DNA of 64,000 nt from Gemmatimonadota bacterium (GCA_016194585.1 JACQBG010000044.1:62001-126000); one strand, 5' to 3'; positions 32,916 through 42,025 are shown, numbered from the stretch's first letter. Notes: generated by a model not told the origin, from the letters alone. Made by a program: numbers and translations.

Positions 32916-34907
32916 ATGTTGGACTCACCCGCCAGCCCCGAACCCCCACCCGTGGACGAGCCTCAGATCACGCAGTCGGACGCCGAGTTACGCTCGCACG
33001 TCCAGCGCGTGCTGTCCCCCACGTACGAACTCGATCGCGAGATCGGGCGCGGCGGGATGGGCATCGTCTACCGCGCCCGCGACGCGCGCCTCAAGCGCCC
33101 CGTCGCCATCAAGCTGCTCCCGCCGGAGCTCGCCTTCCGCTCGGAGATCCGCTCGCGCTTCCTGCGCGAGGCCGAGACCGCGGCGCAGCTCTCGCATCCG
33201 AACATCGTCCCCATCTACTCCGTCGACGAGAAGGACGGGCTCGTCTACTTCGTGATGGCGTTCGTCGACGGCGACAACCTCGCGAAGCGCATCCACGACC
33301 AGGGGGCGCTCGGCTCGACCGAAGCGCGCCGCATCCTGCGCGACGTCGCCGACGCCCTCGCCTACGCCCACGGGCACGGCGTCGTCCACCGCGACATCAA
33401 ACCCGACAACATCCTCCTCGACTCGCAGAACGGCCGCCCGATGGTGACCGATTTCGGCATCGCGCGCGCCATCTCCGACGGCGACGCGCGCCTCACCGCG
33501 ACGGGGATCGCCATCGGCACGCCAGCGTTCATGAGTCCGGAGCAGTCGGCGGGGGACCGCGATCTCGACGGCCGCAGCGACCTCTACTCGCTGGGCGTCG
33601 TCGCCTACCAGATGCTGTGCGGCGACCTGCCGTTCAACGCGAACAGCACCCCCGCGCTCCTCGTGAAGCATCTTTCCGAGCGGCCGGTGCCCATCGAGCA
33701 GCGCTCCGGCGACGTGCCCGCCGACCTGGCGCGCGCCGTGATGCTCTGCCTCGAGAAGAACCCCGACGACCGCTTCCCGAGCGCGCAGGCGCTCGTCACG
33801 GCGCTCGAGTCGGGCGACGTGCCGGCGCTCCCCGCCGTGCGTCCCCAGGCGCCGGAGCCGATCGCCACCTACTCGGCGACCACCGGATACGGCGGCGGCA
33901 CGCAGGATCCGGTCGCCGACTACGTGCCGACCACCGACGACCGCTCACGGTGGGAAGCGCCCGAGGTCGTGCTGTTCCGCAAGCGGCTCTATCCGTTCAT
34001 CGCCGTCGGCAGCGTGTCGGTGCTCATGGCGATCCTCAATATCTCGTCGGGCTTCCTCGGCATCGTGAGCCTCTGGGCCGTCTACGTGGCCTACCGGTAC
34101 GCACGGCTGTGGAGCGACGGCTACAGCTGGCACGACGTGTTCCGGCAGCCGCGCGACCGCCTCTTCCTCGACGTCGTCAGCGAGCTGTTCGACAACGTGC
34201 AGGCGCTGTGGAACTCGCAGAAGCGCGTCGAAGTGCGGGAACGCCATCGCCGCCGCATCGGCGCGCCGTCGATGTTCAGCCCGAGCAGCGGCACGGCCGC
34301 GCCACGGCTGCTCACCGCCGCCGACGCCGGGGCGCTTGGCACGGGGCCGTTCGCGGCGCGGGCGCGCCAGGCGCTCGTCGACCGCGACGAGATCTCGCGT
34401 CTCGTGCTGTCGCTGCCGCGCGGCGAACAGCAGCGCGTGGTCGACGTGCCGCAGACGGCGTCGAAGCTCGCCGAGTCGGTCGTGACGCTCGCCCAGACGC
34501 TGCGCGAGCTCGAACGCGGCGGCAGCGCGTCGAGCGCCGACGCGATCGACAAGGAGATCGCCGTGCTCGAGTCGCAGGCGAACCCGCTCGACCGCGCGGC
34601 CAGCGAGGAGCGCGTGCGCCGGCTCGCCACGCTCAAGCGGCAGCGCCGCACGGTCGCCGAGCTGCTGCGCCGCCGCGACGGCTACGCTGGCAAGCTCGAG
34701 GAGTGCGCGCTCGCGCTGCAGAACATCCGCTTCGAGATGCTGCGACTCAAGACGGGGAGCCAGTCGTGGCAACAGGTGACGTCGGTCGCCGAGCAGGCGC
34801 TGGCGCTCGCCCGTGACGTCGACGAGGCCGTGTACGTCGCCGACGAACTCTCCCGCATCAGTGCGAGGCCCGGGGACGCGCGTCGTCCCTCGTCCGGCCG
34901 ACCGTGA
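32916..34907 (+). CDS. Membrane Ser/Thr protein kinase (first of a pair)
   Basis: Hanks-type kinase, 663 aa from this ATG. It has the Gly loop GRGGMGIVY (about 44-52), Lys of VAIKLL (66), HRDIKPDN (about 158), DFGIARA (about 179) and activation segment GTPAFMSPEQ. A low-complexity linker follows, then two close hydrophobic helices (about 357-395) that would hold it in the membrane, then long charged helices likely to form a coiled coil. There are no PASTA or sensor domains. Alternative starts in the same frame are TTG 32901 and GTG 32952. Its stop overlaps the start of a second similar kinase, so the two are co-translated. Confidence 0.9.
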   Translation: MLDSPASPEPPPVDEPQITQSDAELRSHVQRVLSPTYELDREIGRGGMGIVYRARDARLKRPVAIKLLPPELAFRSEIRSRFLREAETAAQLSHPNIVPIYSVDEKDGLVYFVMAFVDGDNLAKRIHDQGALGSTEARRILRDVADALAYAHGHGVVHRDIKPDNILLDSQNGRPMVTDFGIARAISDGDARLTATGIAIGTPAFMSPEQSAGDRDLDGRSDLYSLGVVAYQMLCGDLPFNANSTPALLVKHLSERPVPIEQRSGDVPADLARAVMLCLEKNPDDRFPSAQALVTALESGDVPALPAVRPQAPEPIATYSATTGYGGGTQDPVADYVPTTDDRSRWEAPEVVLFRKRLYPFIAVGSVSVLMAILNISSGFLGIVSLWAVYVAYRYARLWSDGYSWHDVFRQPRDRLFLDVVSELFDNVQALWNSQKRVEVRERHRRRIGAPSMFSPSSGTAAPRLLTAADAGALGTGPFAARARQALVDRDEISRLVLSLPRGEQQRVVDVPQTASKLAESVVTLAQTLRELERGGSASSADAIDKEIAVLESQANPLDRAASEERVRRLATLKRQRRTVAELLRRRDGYAGKLEECALALQNIRFEMLRLKTGSQSWQQVTSVAEQALALARDVDEAVYVADELSRISARPGDARRPSSGRP

Positions 34908-37075
34908 GCGAGAGCGACGTGCTCCGCCAGCGGGTGGAGCAGGCGGTCGGCGCGCTGTTCACCATCGAGGACGAGATCGGGCGCGGCGGCATGGCGGTGG
35001 TCTACCGCGCCCGCGACGTGCGCCTGCGCCGGCGCGTCGCCCTCAAGGTGCTCCCCCCCGAGCTCGCCTTCCGCGACGACGTGAAGCGGCGGTTCCTGCG
35101 CGAGGCGCAGATGGCCGCGCAGCTCTCGCACCCGAACATCGTCCCCATCTACGCCGTCGACGACCACGAAGGCGTCGTGTACTTCGCGATGGGGCTCGTC
35201 GAGGGGGAGACGCTCGCGCAGCAGCTGCACCGCGAACCGCGCCCCGACGTGGCGACGGTGCGCCGCGTGTTGCGCGAGGTGGCCGACGCGCTCGCCTACG
35301 CGCACGCCCGCCAGGTGGTGCACCGCGACGTGAAGCCCGACAACATCCTCATCGACCGCGAGAGCGGACGCGCCGTCGTCACCGACTTCGGCATCGCCCG
35401 CGCCGCCGAGGGCGACCAGAAGCTCACCGTCACCGGGATCGCCGTCGGCACGCCGGCGTACATGAGTCCCGAGCAGGCCATGGGCGAGCGCGAGGTCGAC
35501 GGCCGCTCCGACATCTACGCGCTCGGCGTCGTCGGCTGGCAGATGCTCGCCGGTGAGTTGCCGTTCCAGGCGAACAACACGCCGTCGATGCTGATGAAGC
35601 ACATCAGCGAACGGCCGCGCCCGCTCGCCACGCTCCGTCCCGACCTCCCCGCCAACCTCGTGTACGCCATCGAGCGCGCGATGTCCAAGGGACGGGGCGA
35701 GCGGTGGCCCGACGCGCTCGCCTTCCGCGATGCCCTCGCCGCCGACGCCCCCGACGGCCCCGTCTCGCGCGCCCACCCGCCGACGGCGGGCGTCGTCGAC
35801 GCGGACCGGAGAGGGATCGCCTCGGGGCTCCTCGACGACGTGCGCCGCGACCCGATCGGCGAAGCCGCCGCGTTCGGCGCCGACGCCGGGCTCCACGCCG
35901 CCGACCACCTGCTCTCGAAGATGCGGCTCATCCCACCGGGCACGCTCCACGACGCGCGTGCCGCGGAGGGCGATGCGCCGCCGAACGCGCGGCTCCCCGA
36001 GTTCCCGCGCGCGCCCAACCTGCCGCCGAATTGGATGTTCCGCGCCGACACGCGCGAGTACGGACGCGAGGCGCTGCGCGAATGGCGCGAGCAGCAGCGC
36101 GCCTGGCGCGAGCGCATCAAGGAAGACCGGCGCGCGATCCGCGACGAGGCGCACGAGCTCGCGCGCGACATCGTCGTCGGCGTGTCGATCGGCGGGCGCC
36201 GCGGGCGGCGCCTCGCGCGGGAGCAGGCGGAGCTCGCGCTTTCGCCCGAGGATCGCATCCGCCGCGTGCAACGCAGCCTCGTCGGCACCGTCACCACGCT
36301 CGGCTTCCTCGCCGTCATCAACGCGATGACGTCGCCGCACTTCCCTTGGGTGATCTTCCCGGCGATCGGCATGTCCATCGGACTCGCGTCGCGCTTCGGC
36401 GCGCTCTGGATCGACGGCATCCCGCTGCGGCGGCTCTTCCAGCGTCAGCCGCTGCCGGAGCGCGCCGACGCATCGCCGGGCGTGCCGCGTGCCGCCACCC
36501 GCATGAGTGAACCCCCGCGCCTCCCGCCGCCCGACCTCTCCGGCGTGCCACGCGAGGTGCTCGACGGGCCGCACGGCGCCGCCGTGCGCGACGCGGCCGA
36601 GGCGAAGGTTATCATCACCGACGTCCTCGCGAAGCTGAGCGAGGCCGACCGGCAGATGCTCCCCGAGATCCAGCCGACGGTCGACACGCTCGTCGAGCGC
36701 ATCCGCTCGCTCGCCCAGGACCTGCACCACCTCGATCACGACGCCTCGGCGGACGCGATCGCGACGCTGGAGCGCCGCGTCGCCGAGGCGAGGCCGTCGG
36801 CCGCCGAGTCGCCGAGCACGGAACGCCGGCTGCAGCTGCTCGAACGGCAGCTCGCCACGTTGCGCGACCTCGCGGGGCGCCGCGCGAAGAGCGCCGAACA
36901 GCTCGAGAGCGCCTCGCTCGTGCTGCAGACGATGAAGCTCGACCTGCTCAAGCTGCGGTCGAGCGGATTCGACCAGCGCCTCGACGCCTCGACGGGGGCG
37001 ACGCAGGAGGCGCGCGCCCTCTCGACCGACATCGGGCGCGTGATCGAAGCGGCGAACGAGGTGCGGAAGCTCTAG
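34904..37075 (+). CDS. Membrane Ser/Thr protein kinase (second of a pair)
   Basis: A 723 aa paralogue of the upstream kinase with the same plan: GRGGMAVVY (about 26-34), Lys of VALKVL (48), HRDVKPDN (about 140), DFGIARA, GTPAYMSPEQ, a linker, a helical basic stretch, a two-helix membrane segment (about 462-505), then a charged coiled-coil region. GTG 34904 overlaps the previous stop by four bases. Kinase domains of the two are very similar while the linkers differ, which suggests tandem duplication. They could form a heteromeric kinase; the substrates are unknown. Confidence 0.9.
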   Translation: MSESDVLRQRVEQAVGALFTIEDEIGRGGMAVVYRARDVRLRRRVALKVLPPELAFRDDVKRRFLREAQMAAQLSHPNIVPIYAVDDHEGVVYFAMGLVEGETLAQQLHREPRPDVATVRRVLREVADALAYAHARQVVHRDVKPDNILIDRESGRAVVTDFGIARAAEGDQKLTVTGIAVGTPAYMSPEQAMGEREVDGRSDIYALGVVGWQMLAGELPFQANNTPSMLMKHISERPRPLATLRPDLPANLVYAIERAMSKGRGERWPDALAFRDALAADAPDGPVSRAHPPTAGVVDADRRGIASGLLDDVRRDPIGEAAAFGADAGLHAADHLLSKMRLIPPGTLHDARAAEGDAPPNARLPEFPRAPNLPPNWMFRADTREYGREALREWREQQRAWRERIKEDRRAIRDEAHELARDIVVGVSIGGRRGRRLAREQAELALSPEDRIRRVQRSLVGTVTTLGFLAVINAMTSPHFPWVIFPAIGMSIGLASRFGALWIDGIPLRRLFQRQPLPERADASPGVPRAATRMSEPPRLPPPDLSGVPREVLDGPHGAAVRDAAEAKVIITDVLAKLSEADRQMLPEIQPTVDTLVERIRSLAQDLHHLDHDASADAIATLERRVAEARPSAAESPSTERRLQLLERQLATLRDLAGRRAKSAEQLESASLVLQTMKLDLLKLRSSGFDQRLDASTGATQEARALSTDIGRVIEAANEVRKL

Positions 37076-37112
37076 CTGGCGTGACCCGTGTGCCGCCGGG
37101 CCGCGGGCGCGG

Positions 37113-37940
37113 TCACCGCGTCAGCAACGAGGCGACGTGCGCGGCGACCTGCTCCGGCGCGTCGACCGGCGTGTAATGACGCGCACCGGGGATCGCCGAG
37201 AACGTCGAGGCGGGGATCGCCGCGGCGAGACGCGCGCCGAGCGACGGCGCGAGCCACGGATCGCGCGCGCCCCAGAGGACGCTCACCGGCTGCGTCACCG
37301 CGTCGAGACGCGTCGACAGCGCGGCGATCCCCGGATCGCGCATGGCGCGCAGCTGGCCGACGAGCGCCTCCACGCCCAGTCGCTGCGCGAACGGGAGGAG
37401 GAACTGGTCGAGTGCGTGCCGCCCCCGCTCCCGATCGGCGAACCCGCGCAGCAGCGCGCCGTGCGCGAGCCCCGCGAGCAGTGGCGCTCCAAGCAGGTGG
37501 CCGAACGGCGAGCGCGCGAGCGCGCGCGCGACCGGTGCGGCGCGCCGCGGCCAGTCGTCGAACGCCGGCACGTCGAGGAGGGCGAGCCGGGTGACTCGGC
37601 GCGGCGCGGCGATGGCCATCGAGAGCGCCGCCGCGCCTCCCGCCGCATGCCCGACGACGCAGGCCTGATCGATCCGTAGATCGTCCATCAGTGCCAGGGC
37701 GCGCTCGCCGTGCGCGGCGGCGGTGAGCGGAGCTTCACCCGGCCGGTCACTGCGCCCGCTGCCCAACAGGTCGACGACCACGAGCCGGTGTCCCGCCGGC
37801 ATCAGGGGAACGACCGTGTGCCAGAGGTGCGACGACGCGCAGGCGCCGTGCAGGAACAGCACGGTCTCTCCGGCGCCCCGCGAGCCGGCCGCGTAGTAGT
37901 ACAGTCGCCGGCCGCCCACGTCCACGAACTCTCCGCGCAT
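37113..37940 (-). CDS. Alpha/beta hydrolase-fold protein lacking the nucleophile
   Basis: A 275 aa alpha/beta hydrolase homologue (VLFLHGACASSHLWHTV oxyanion segment, DLLGSGRSDRP, acid in WGARDPW, His in ARHYTPVD). The nucleophile elbow reads GHAAGG where GHSxGG is expected: the serine position is Ala, codon GCG at 37646-37644. The Asp and His are kept, so it is either a non-catalytic binding protein or uses another mechanism. ATG 37940 starts the conserved fold; an in-frame extension upstream is unlike the family. It is divergent from the cyclase-fold gene. Confidence 0.75.
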   Translation of the reverse strand: MRGEFVDVGGRRLYYYAAGSRGAGETVLFLHGACASSHLWHTVVPLMPAGHRLVVVDLLGSGRSDRPGEAPLTAAAHGERALALMDDLRIDQACVVGHAAGGAAALSMAIAAPRRVTRLALLDVPAFDDWPRRAAPVARALARSPFGHLLGAPLLAGLAHGALLRGFADRERGRHALDQFLLPFAQRLGVEALVGQLRAMRDPGIAALSTRLDAVTQPVSVLWGARDPWLAPSLGARLAAAIPASTFSAIPGARHYTPVDAPEQVAAHVASLLTR

Positions 37941-38161
37941 CCGCCCAAGATCGTGGGGCGCAACAAGCTGGACAAGAACCGGCGAATGCCGCCCCGAGCG
38001 GGCGATATCACGAGAAGTGTCGCACTTTCTGGCCGTTTGCTCTGGCGGAAACGACGAAAAACTGTATCGTACAATCCGCAAGCGACGGTGGCCGTCAAGT
38101 ATCTTTGCATCGCCACCGCGCCGCATCATCAAACTGGTCGCAAGTGTATTTCTGACAACAC

Positions 38162-38171
38162 TTTGCAAAGG
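38162..38171. promoter_or_regulatory. CTTTGCAAAG palindrome before the cyclase-fold gene
   Basis: Perfect 10-base palindrome ending nine bases before TTG 38181 in an AT-rich leader. It overlaps the likely ribosome site (AAAGG). Upstream at 38071 is TACAAT and at 38101 TATCTTTG, either of which may be the promoter. Confidence 0.35.
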
Positions 38172-38180
38172 CCGTTCTTC

Positions 38181-39332
38181 TTGACGCTACCGACCGATCT
38201 GCCGCCCGCCATCTTCCCGCCGGCCCCTCCGGCTCCCGAGCCCGTACGGTTCCCGATTGGATGGCTCCTCGAACATGCGTCACCATCGATTCAGTATCGG
38301 GCCATCATCGATGTAGCCAAGCTCGGCGACAAGATGCCGCCGTCCATCCAGCACCTCCCGTACGCGACACGGGCGGCCCTCGAGCTTGCGCTCGCCCAGT
38401 CCGCGGACGGCACTTGGGGTGGCGCGATGCTGACCGTCCCGGGTGCCCGGGCCGAAGGATTCGAAGGGGTCGGCACGGTGCACGCCGTGCATCGGCTGCT
38501 CGAATACGGCTGGGACAAGGACGCCCCGCCGATCTACCAGGCGCGCCGCATCCTCTTCCGGCTGCTCGCCGAGGACGACGACCCGGCCCTGCTCTTCGAG
38601 TACGCGCAGAAGCTCTCGCCACGCGGCGCGAAGCTCGACGACGAGTCGTTCGCGATGGCGCGCCAGACGCTGCGTGAGGCGGCGGGCGCCGTGCTCGCCC
38701 AAGCGGGCTTCGAGGCCGATCCGCGGCTGCGCGGTGCCGCGCGCCGCACGCTCGACCGCCTTGGCGAGTTCCTCCGCTCGCCGATCGCCGAGAAGCCGTG
38801 GGTGCGCGTCGGCAACCAGCAGGTGCTCTCCCCCGACGCGTTCCCGCCGTCGATCTATGCGCTGCAGATGCTGTCGTACATGCCGCTCTTCCGCACCGAG
38901 CACTACGACAAGATGGAGCTGCTCTACCGGTGGCTCACGCGCCCCCTGCCGCGGCAGGAGGCGTTGCAGCTCGCCGGCAAGAAGATCATCCCGATCCCGA
39001 ACGCGGTGCTGGGCGACCGGTTGCCGCATCGCAACGCCGTCGAGGACGACGTACCCGCCGCGATCGCCTGGCTCGAACTGATGGCGCGCCTGAACTACCT
39101 GCGCCGCAACGAGAACTGGTGCAAGATGTACGAGCGGTTCGTGGACGACTGCGGGCGCGACGGCGTGTGGCACCCGCACAAGGGGATGGCGATGCCGCGG
39201 AGTTCGATGCCGTGGGTGTGGGCGTCGTACCCGCTGGAGCCCGCGCACGGTGGCGACGAACGCTGGGCCGACATCACGTTTCGCATCGGCCTCATCGCGC
39301 GCATCCTCGGTCGCGGCGTGACGCTGGTCTGA
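38181..39332 (+). CDS. Terpenoid-cyclase/prenyltransferase-fold protein
   Basis: A 383 aa protein with the alpha-toroid pattern of squalene cyclases and prenyltransferases: helical pairs and a QW-like motif (AQSADGTWGGAML near residue 75), plus a later DDCGRDGVWHPHKG segment. It is shorter than squalene-hopene cyclase (about 630 aa) and I cannot see the DxDD or DDTAE catalytic motif, so the activity is unknown. TTG 38181 is the best start, with AAAGG upstream; no ATG or GTG lies near the conserved N-terminus. An alpha/beta hydrolase gene follows after a strong hairpin. Confidence 0.6.
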   Translation: MTLPTDLPPAIFPPAPPAPEPVRFPIGWLLEHASPSIQYRAIIDVAKLGDKMPPSIQHLPYATRAALELALAQSADGTWGGAMLTVPGARAEGFEGVGTVHAVHRLLEYGWDKDAPPIYQARRILFRLLAEDDDPALLFEYAQKLSPRGAKLDDESFAMARQTLREAAGAVLAQAGFEADPRLRGAARRTLDRLGEFLRSPIAEKPWVRVGNQQVLSPDAFPPSIYALQMLSYMPLFRTEHYDKMELLYRWLTRPLPRQEALQLAGKKIIPIPNAVLGDRLPHRNAVEDDVPAAIAWLELMARLNYLRRNENWCKMYERFVDDCGRDGVWHPHKGMAMPRSSMPWVWASYPLEPAHGGDERWADITFRIGLIARILGRGVTLV

Positions 39333-39333
39333 G

Positions 39334-39364
39334 CCGGCGGGGCGCGCGCGGCGCGCCCCGCCGG
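39334..39364 (+). terminator. Perfect 14-bp GC hairpin at a start codon
   Basis: Arms 39334-39347 and 39351-39364 are exact complements of 14 bases, all G or C, around a GCG loop. It begins one base after the cyclase-fold stop and its last base is the G of the next gene's GTG. No T tract follows. It could end transcription weakly or hide the ribosome site of the next gene. Confidence 0.55.
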
Positions 39365-40299
39365 TGACCGCGACGTCGCTCGTCATCGGCTCACTCGTGT
39401 CCACGCGCCTGCGGCTCCCTCCGGCCGAGTGGTATCCGGCCGGGCACCCCGACATCGAGGTCGCGCGCGTCGCGCTGGGCGACGGCGTGTCGTTGCGCGT
39501 GCTGTCGTCGGGGCCCGCGTCGGGTCCGCCGGTGGTGCTCGTGCACGGGTGGGCGATCTCGGCGTATCTGTGGCGTCACACGATCCCCGCGCTCGCGGCG
39601 GCGGGATTCCGCGCCTACGCCGCCGACCTCCCGGGGTGCGGACTGAGCGACGCGCCGACGGCGCCGGGGAGCTACACGCTCGACGCGATGACGACATGGC
39701 TCGCGCGGCTGTACGACGCGCTCGGACTCGACGCCGCGCCGCTCGCCGCGCAGTCGATGGGCGCGCGCATCGCGGTCGAGCTCGCGCGCCGCGCGCCGGC
39801 GCGCGTGCCGCGACTCGCGCTGTACGGGCCGGCGGGGTTCGGCGACATCGCGCCGGCGAGCGCGTTCGCGCCGTTCATCCCGCGGCTCCCGGGGGCCATC
39901 CCGTCGCTGCTCGTCACGCGCGACATGGTCGACTTCGTGCAGCGTCGCGTGCACGGCAAGCTCGGCTGGTTCACCGACCGCGACACCGACGAGTACTGGG
40001 CGCCGACGCAGTTCCCCGACGTCGTGCGCGCCCAGCTGCAGATGCTCGCCGAGTTCGACTGGGCGCCGCACGACGAACGCGCGCTCGCCACGCTCGCCAC
40101 ACCGACGATGGTCGTGTTCGGCACCGCCGACCGCACGGTGAGACCCGTGCACGCGGAGCGGCTGGTGCGGGTGATGCCGCGCGGGCGGCTCGAATGGATC
40201 GAGGGGGGCGGGCACGTGGTGATGGAGGAGTCGCCCGAGTACGTGAACCGGCAGTTGGTGGCGTTCCTTCGAGAAGGGCGGGGCGCCGACGGGGCGTGA
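39364..40299 (+). CDS. Alpha/beta hydrolase
   Basis: A 311 aa hydrolase with VLVHGWAISAYLWRHTIP (oxyanion), DLPGCGLSD, nucleophile elbow AQSMGARIA (Ser present), acid in FGTADRTVRP and His in GGGHVVMEE. It resembles haloalkane dehalogenase-like or esterase members; the substrate is unknown. GTG 39364 is used; it directly follows a 14-bp hairpin and lacks a visible ribosome site, so the true start could be internal. It pairs with the nucleophile-less homologue on the other side of the cyclase-fold gene. Confidence 0.8.
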   Translation: MTATSLVIGSLVSTRLRLPPAEWYPAGHPDIEVARVALGDGVSLRVLSSGPASGPPVVLVHGWAISAYLWRHTIPALAAAGFRAYAADLPGCGLSDAPTAPGSYTLDAMTTWLARLYDALGLDAAPLAAQSMGARIAVELARRAPARVPRLALYGPAGFGDIAPASAFAPFIPRLPGAIPSLLVTRDMVDFVQRRVHGKLGWFTDRDTDEYWAPTQFPDVVRAQLQMLAEFDWAPHDERALATLATPTMVVFGTADRTVRPVHAERLVRVMPRGRLEWIEGGGHVVMEESPEYVNRQLVAFLREGRGADGA

Positions 40300-40495
40300 G
40301 GGGGGCGCGTGAGGCGTCAGGCGGTGAACGAAGCGCGATGAACGGCGAACTGGCGTTCGCTTTGCTGGGCTGTCCGGGGTAGATTGGACGATTGCGGGAT
40401 GTGCCGCGTGGCGCTGCATGCGCCGCCGGGTCCTGCCGGGCCGATGCTCCGACTCGCGGAGACATTGGCTCATCGCAGCCAACACACGAGTCGAG

Positions 40496-41809
40496 ATGAC
40501 AGTCAGGAAATCCGCGCCCGGGCGCGGCGCGACGAAACGCGCCTCGCGCAGCAAGGCGCCCGCCGCCACGATCGCCGCGGCGCCGGAGTCGACGGCCGCC
40601 GAGGAAGCCGCGGAGGCGACCCCCCCTCCCGCCATCGGTGCGGTCGACGGCTCGCTCGCGGCGGCCGAGGCCGCCACCGTGCAGACCTCGTTCGCCGACC
40701 TGGGTCTCTCGGCGCCGATGCTCGCCGCGCTCCGCGACGCGGGCTACGTGCATCCGACGCCGATCCAGGAGCAGGCGGTGCCGCTCGCCCTCAAGGGGCG
40801 CGACCTCATCGGCCTCGCGCAGACGGGCACGGGGAAGACGGCGGCGTTCACGATCCCGATCATCGAGCGGCTGCTCGACGGCCCGCATCGTACGCGCGCG
40901 CTCATCCTCACCCCGACGCGCGAGCTGTGCGTGCAGGTGGAGGAGAGCTTCAAGAAGTACGGCGTCCATTCCGGGCTCGAGGTGATCCCGGTGTACGGCG
41001 GCGTCGGCTACGACCCGCAGGTGAAGGCGTTGCGCGGTGGCGTGGACGTGGTCGTCGCGACGCCGGGGCGCCTGCTCGACCACCTCGAGAAGCAGAACGT
41101 GTCGTTCGACGAGCTCGAGGTGCTGGTGCTCGACGAGGCCGACCGGATGCTCGACATGGGGTTCGCGCCGCAGATCAACCGCATCGTCGCGCAGGTGCAC
41201 GCGTACCGGCAGACGCTGCTCTTCAGCGCCACGATGCCGCCCGAGGTGGAAGCGCTGGCCCGCAAGTACCTGCGCAAGCCGGTGGTGGTGCAGGTGGGGC
41301 GCCGGTCGGGGGCCGCGCTCACGGTGCAGCACTTCGTCTATCCGTGCCCCAAGGAGAAGAAGAGCGCCCTCCTCACCGAGCTGCTGAACACGAAGGCGAT
41401 GGATTCGGTGCTCGTCTTCACGCGCACCAAGCACGGCGCCGACCGCGTGGTGCGGCACCTCGAGAAGGAAGGGATCAACGCGGGCGCGATGCACGCCGAC
41501 AAGACGCAGGGGCAGCGCACGCAGGCGCTCGAGGACTTCAAGTCGGGGAAGGTCCGCGTGCTCGTCGCGACCGACATCGCGCAGCGCGGCCTCGACATCT
41601 CGGGCATCACGCACGTCATCAACTACGACGTGCCGCAGCAGGCCGAGGACTACGTGCACCGCATCGGCCGCACAGGGCGCGCCGCCTCGACGGGCGACGC
41701 GTTCACGTTCATGAGCGCCGACGAGATCGCGATGGTGCGCACGATCGAACGGGTCATCGGCCAGCAGATCCCACGCATCAGCGTGCCGGGGTACGACTTC
41801 GGGACGTGA
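40496..41809 (+). CDS. DEAD-box RNA helicase (RhlE-like)
   Basis: ATP-dependent RNA helicase, 437 aa. A basic Ala-rich N-terminus (about 60 residues) leads to the Q motif (HPTPIQEQAVP), Walker A AQTGTGKT, PTRELC, VLDEADRMLDMGF, FSATMPP, and in the second lobe VFTRTKHGAD, ATDIAQRGLD and HRIGRTGRA. It ends soon after the helicase core (PGYDFGT) with no C-terminal RNA-binding tail. ATG 40496 is chosen over an in-frame upstream start because the extension is unlike the family. TAGATTGG at 40380 may be its promoter, giving a leader of about 110 bases, as is common for cold-regulated helicases. Confidence 0.93.
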   Translation: MTVRKSAPGRGATKRASRSKAPAATIAAAPESTAAEEAAEATPPPAIGAVDGSLAAAEAATVQTSFADLGLSAPMLAALRDAGYVHPTPIQEQAVPLALKGRDLIGLAQTGTGKTAAFTIPIIERLLDGPHRTRALILTPTRELCVQVEESFKKYGVHSGLEVIPVYGGVGYDPQVKALRGGVDVVVATPGRLLDHLEKQNVSFDELEVLVLDEADRMLDMGFAPQINRIVAQVHAYRQTLLFSATMPPEVEALARKYLRKPVVVQVGRRSGAALTVQHFVYPCPKEKKSALLTELLNTKAMDSVLVFTRTKHGADRVVRHLEKEGINAGAMHADKTQGQRTQALEDFKSGKVRVLVATDIAQRGLDISGITHVINYDVPQQAEDYVHRIGRTGRAASTGDAFTFMSADEIAMVRTIERVIGQQIPRISVPGYDFGT

Positions 41810-41830
41810 AGTTCCGGTGGCTGGCTCCGT

Positions 41831-41886
41831 AACGGCAACGGCGGGCCACGGCAACGGCAACGGCGGCCACGGCAACGGCGGCCACG
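41831..41886. repeat. Short tandem ACGGCA/GGCC repeat
   Basis: Three imperfect copies of a unit of about 16-18 bases made of ACGGCAACGGCGG and CCA, just after the helicase. It leads straight into the family B inverted repeat and has no coding pattern. Confidence 0.6.
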
Positions 41887-42025
41887 GATTTCACGGATCG
41901 ACCGCGCGGATCTTCACGGATACCGCAAGGAAATGGGAACGACAGCGTGCCATTCGCGCTGCCGTTCCCATTCTCATTTGGGGGCATCCGTGAAGATCCG
42001 TCTCTACGATCCGTGAGATCCGTGT
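41883..42025. repeat. Long inverted repeat, family B copy 1
   Basis: Outer arms of about 40 bases (41883-41922 and 41986-42025) made of repeated CACGGAT units are complementary over most of their length. Inside them are further matching arms GGGAACG/CGTTCCC and CAGCG/CGCTG, so the 140-base segment can fold into one long hairpin. It separates the convergent helicase and pseudopilin genes. A sister copy is at 54402-54526. It probably serves as a bidirectional terminator or belongs to a dispersed repeat family. Confidence 0.8.

Noticed and set aside
41831..42025. Insertion-sequence remnant at the family B repeat
   Set aside because: No transposase fragment or target-site duplication is visible; the segment is fully explained as an inverted repeat plus a short tandem repeat.
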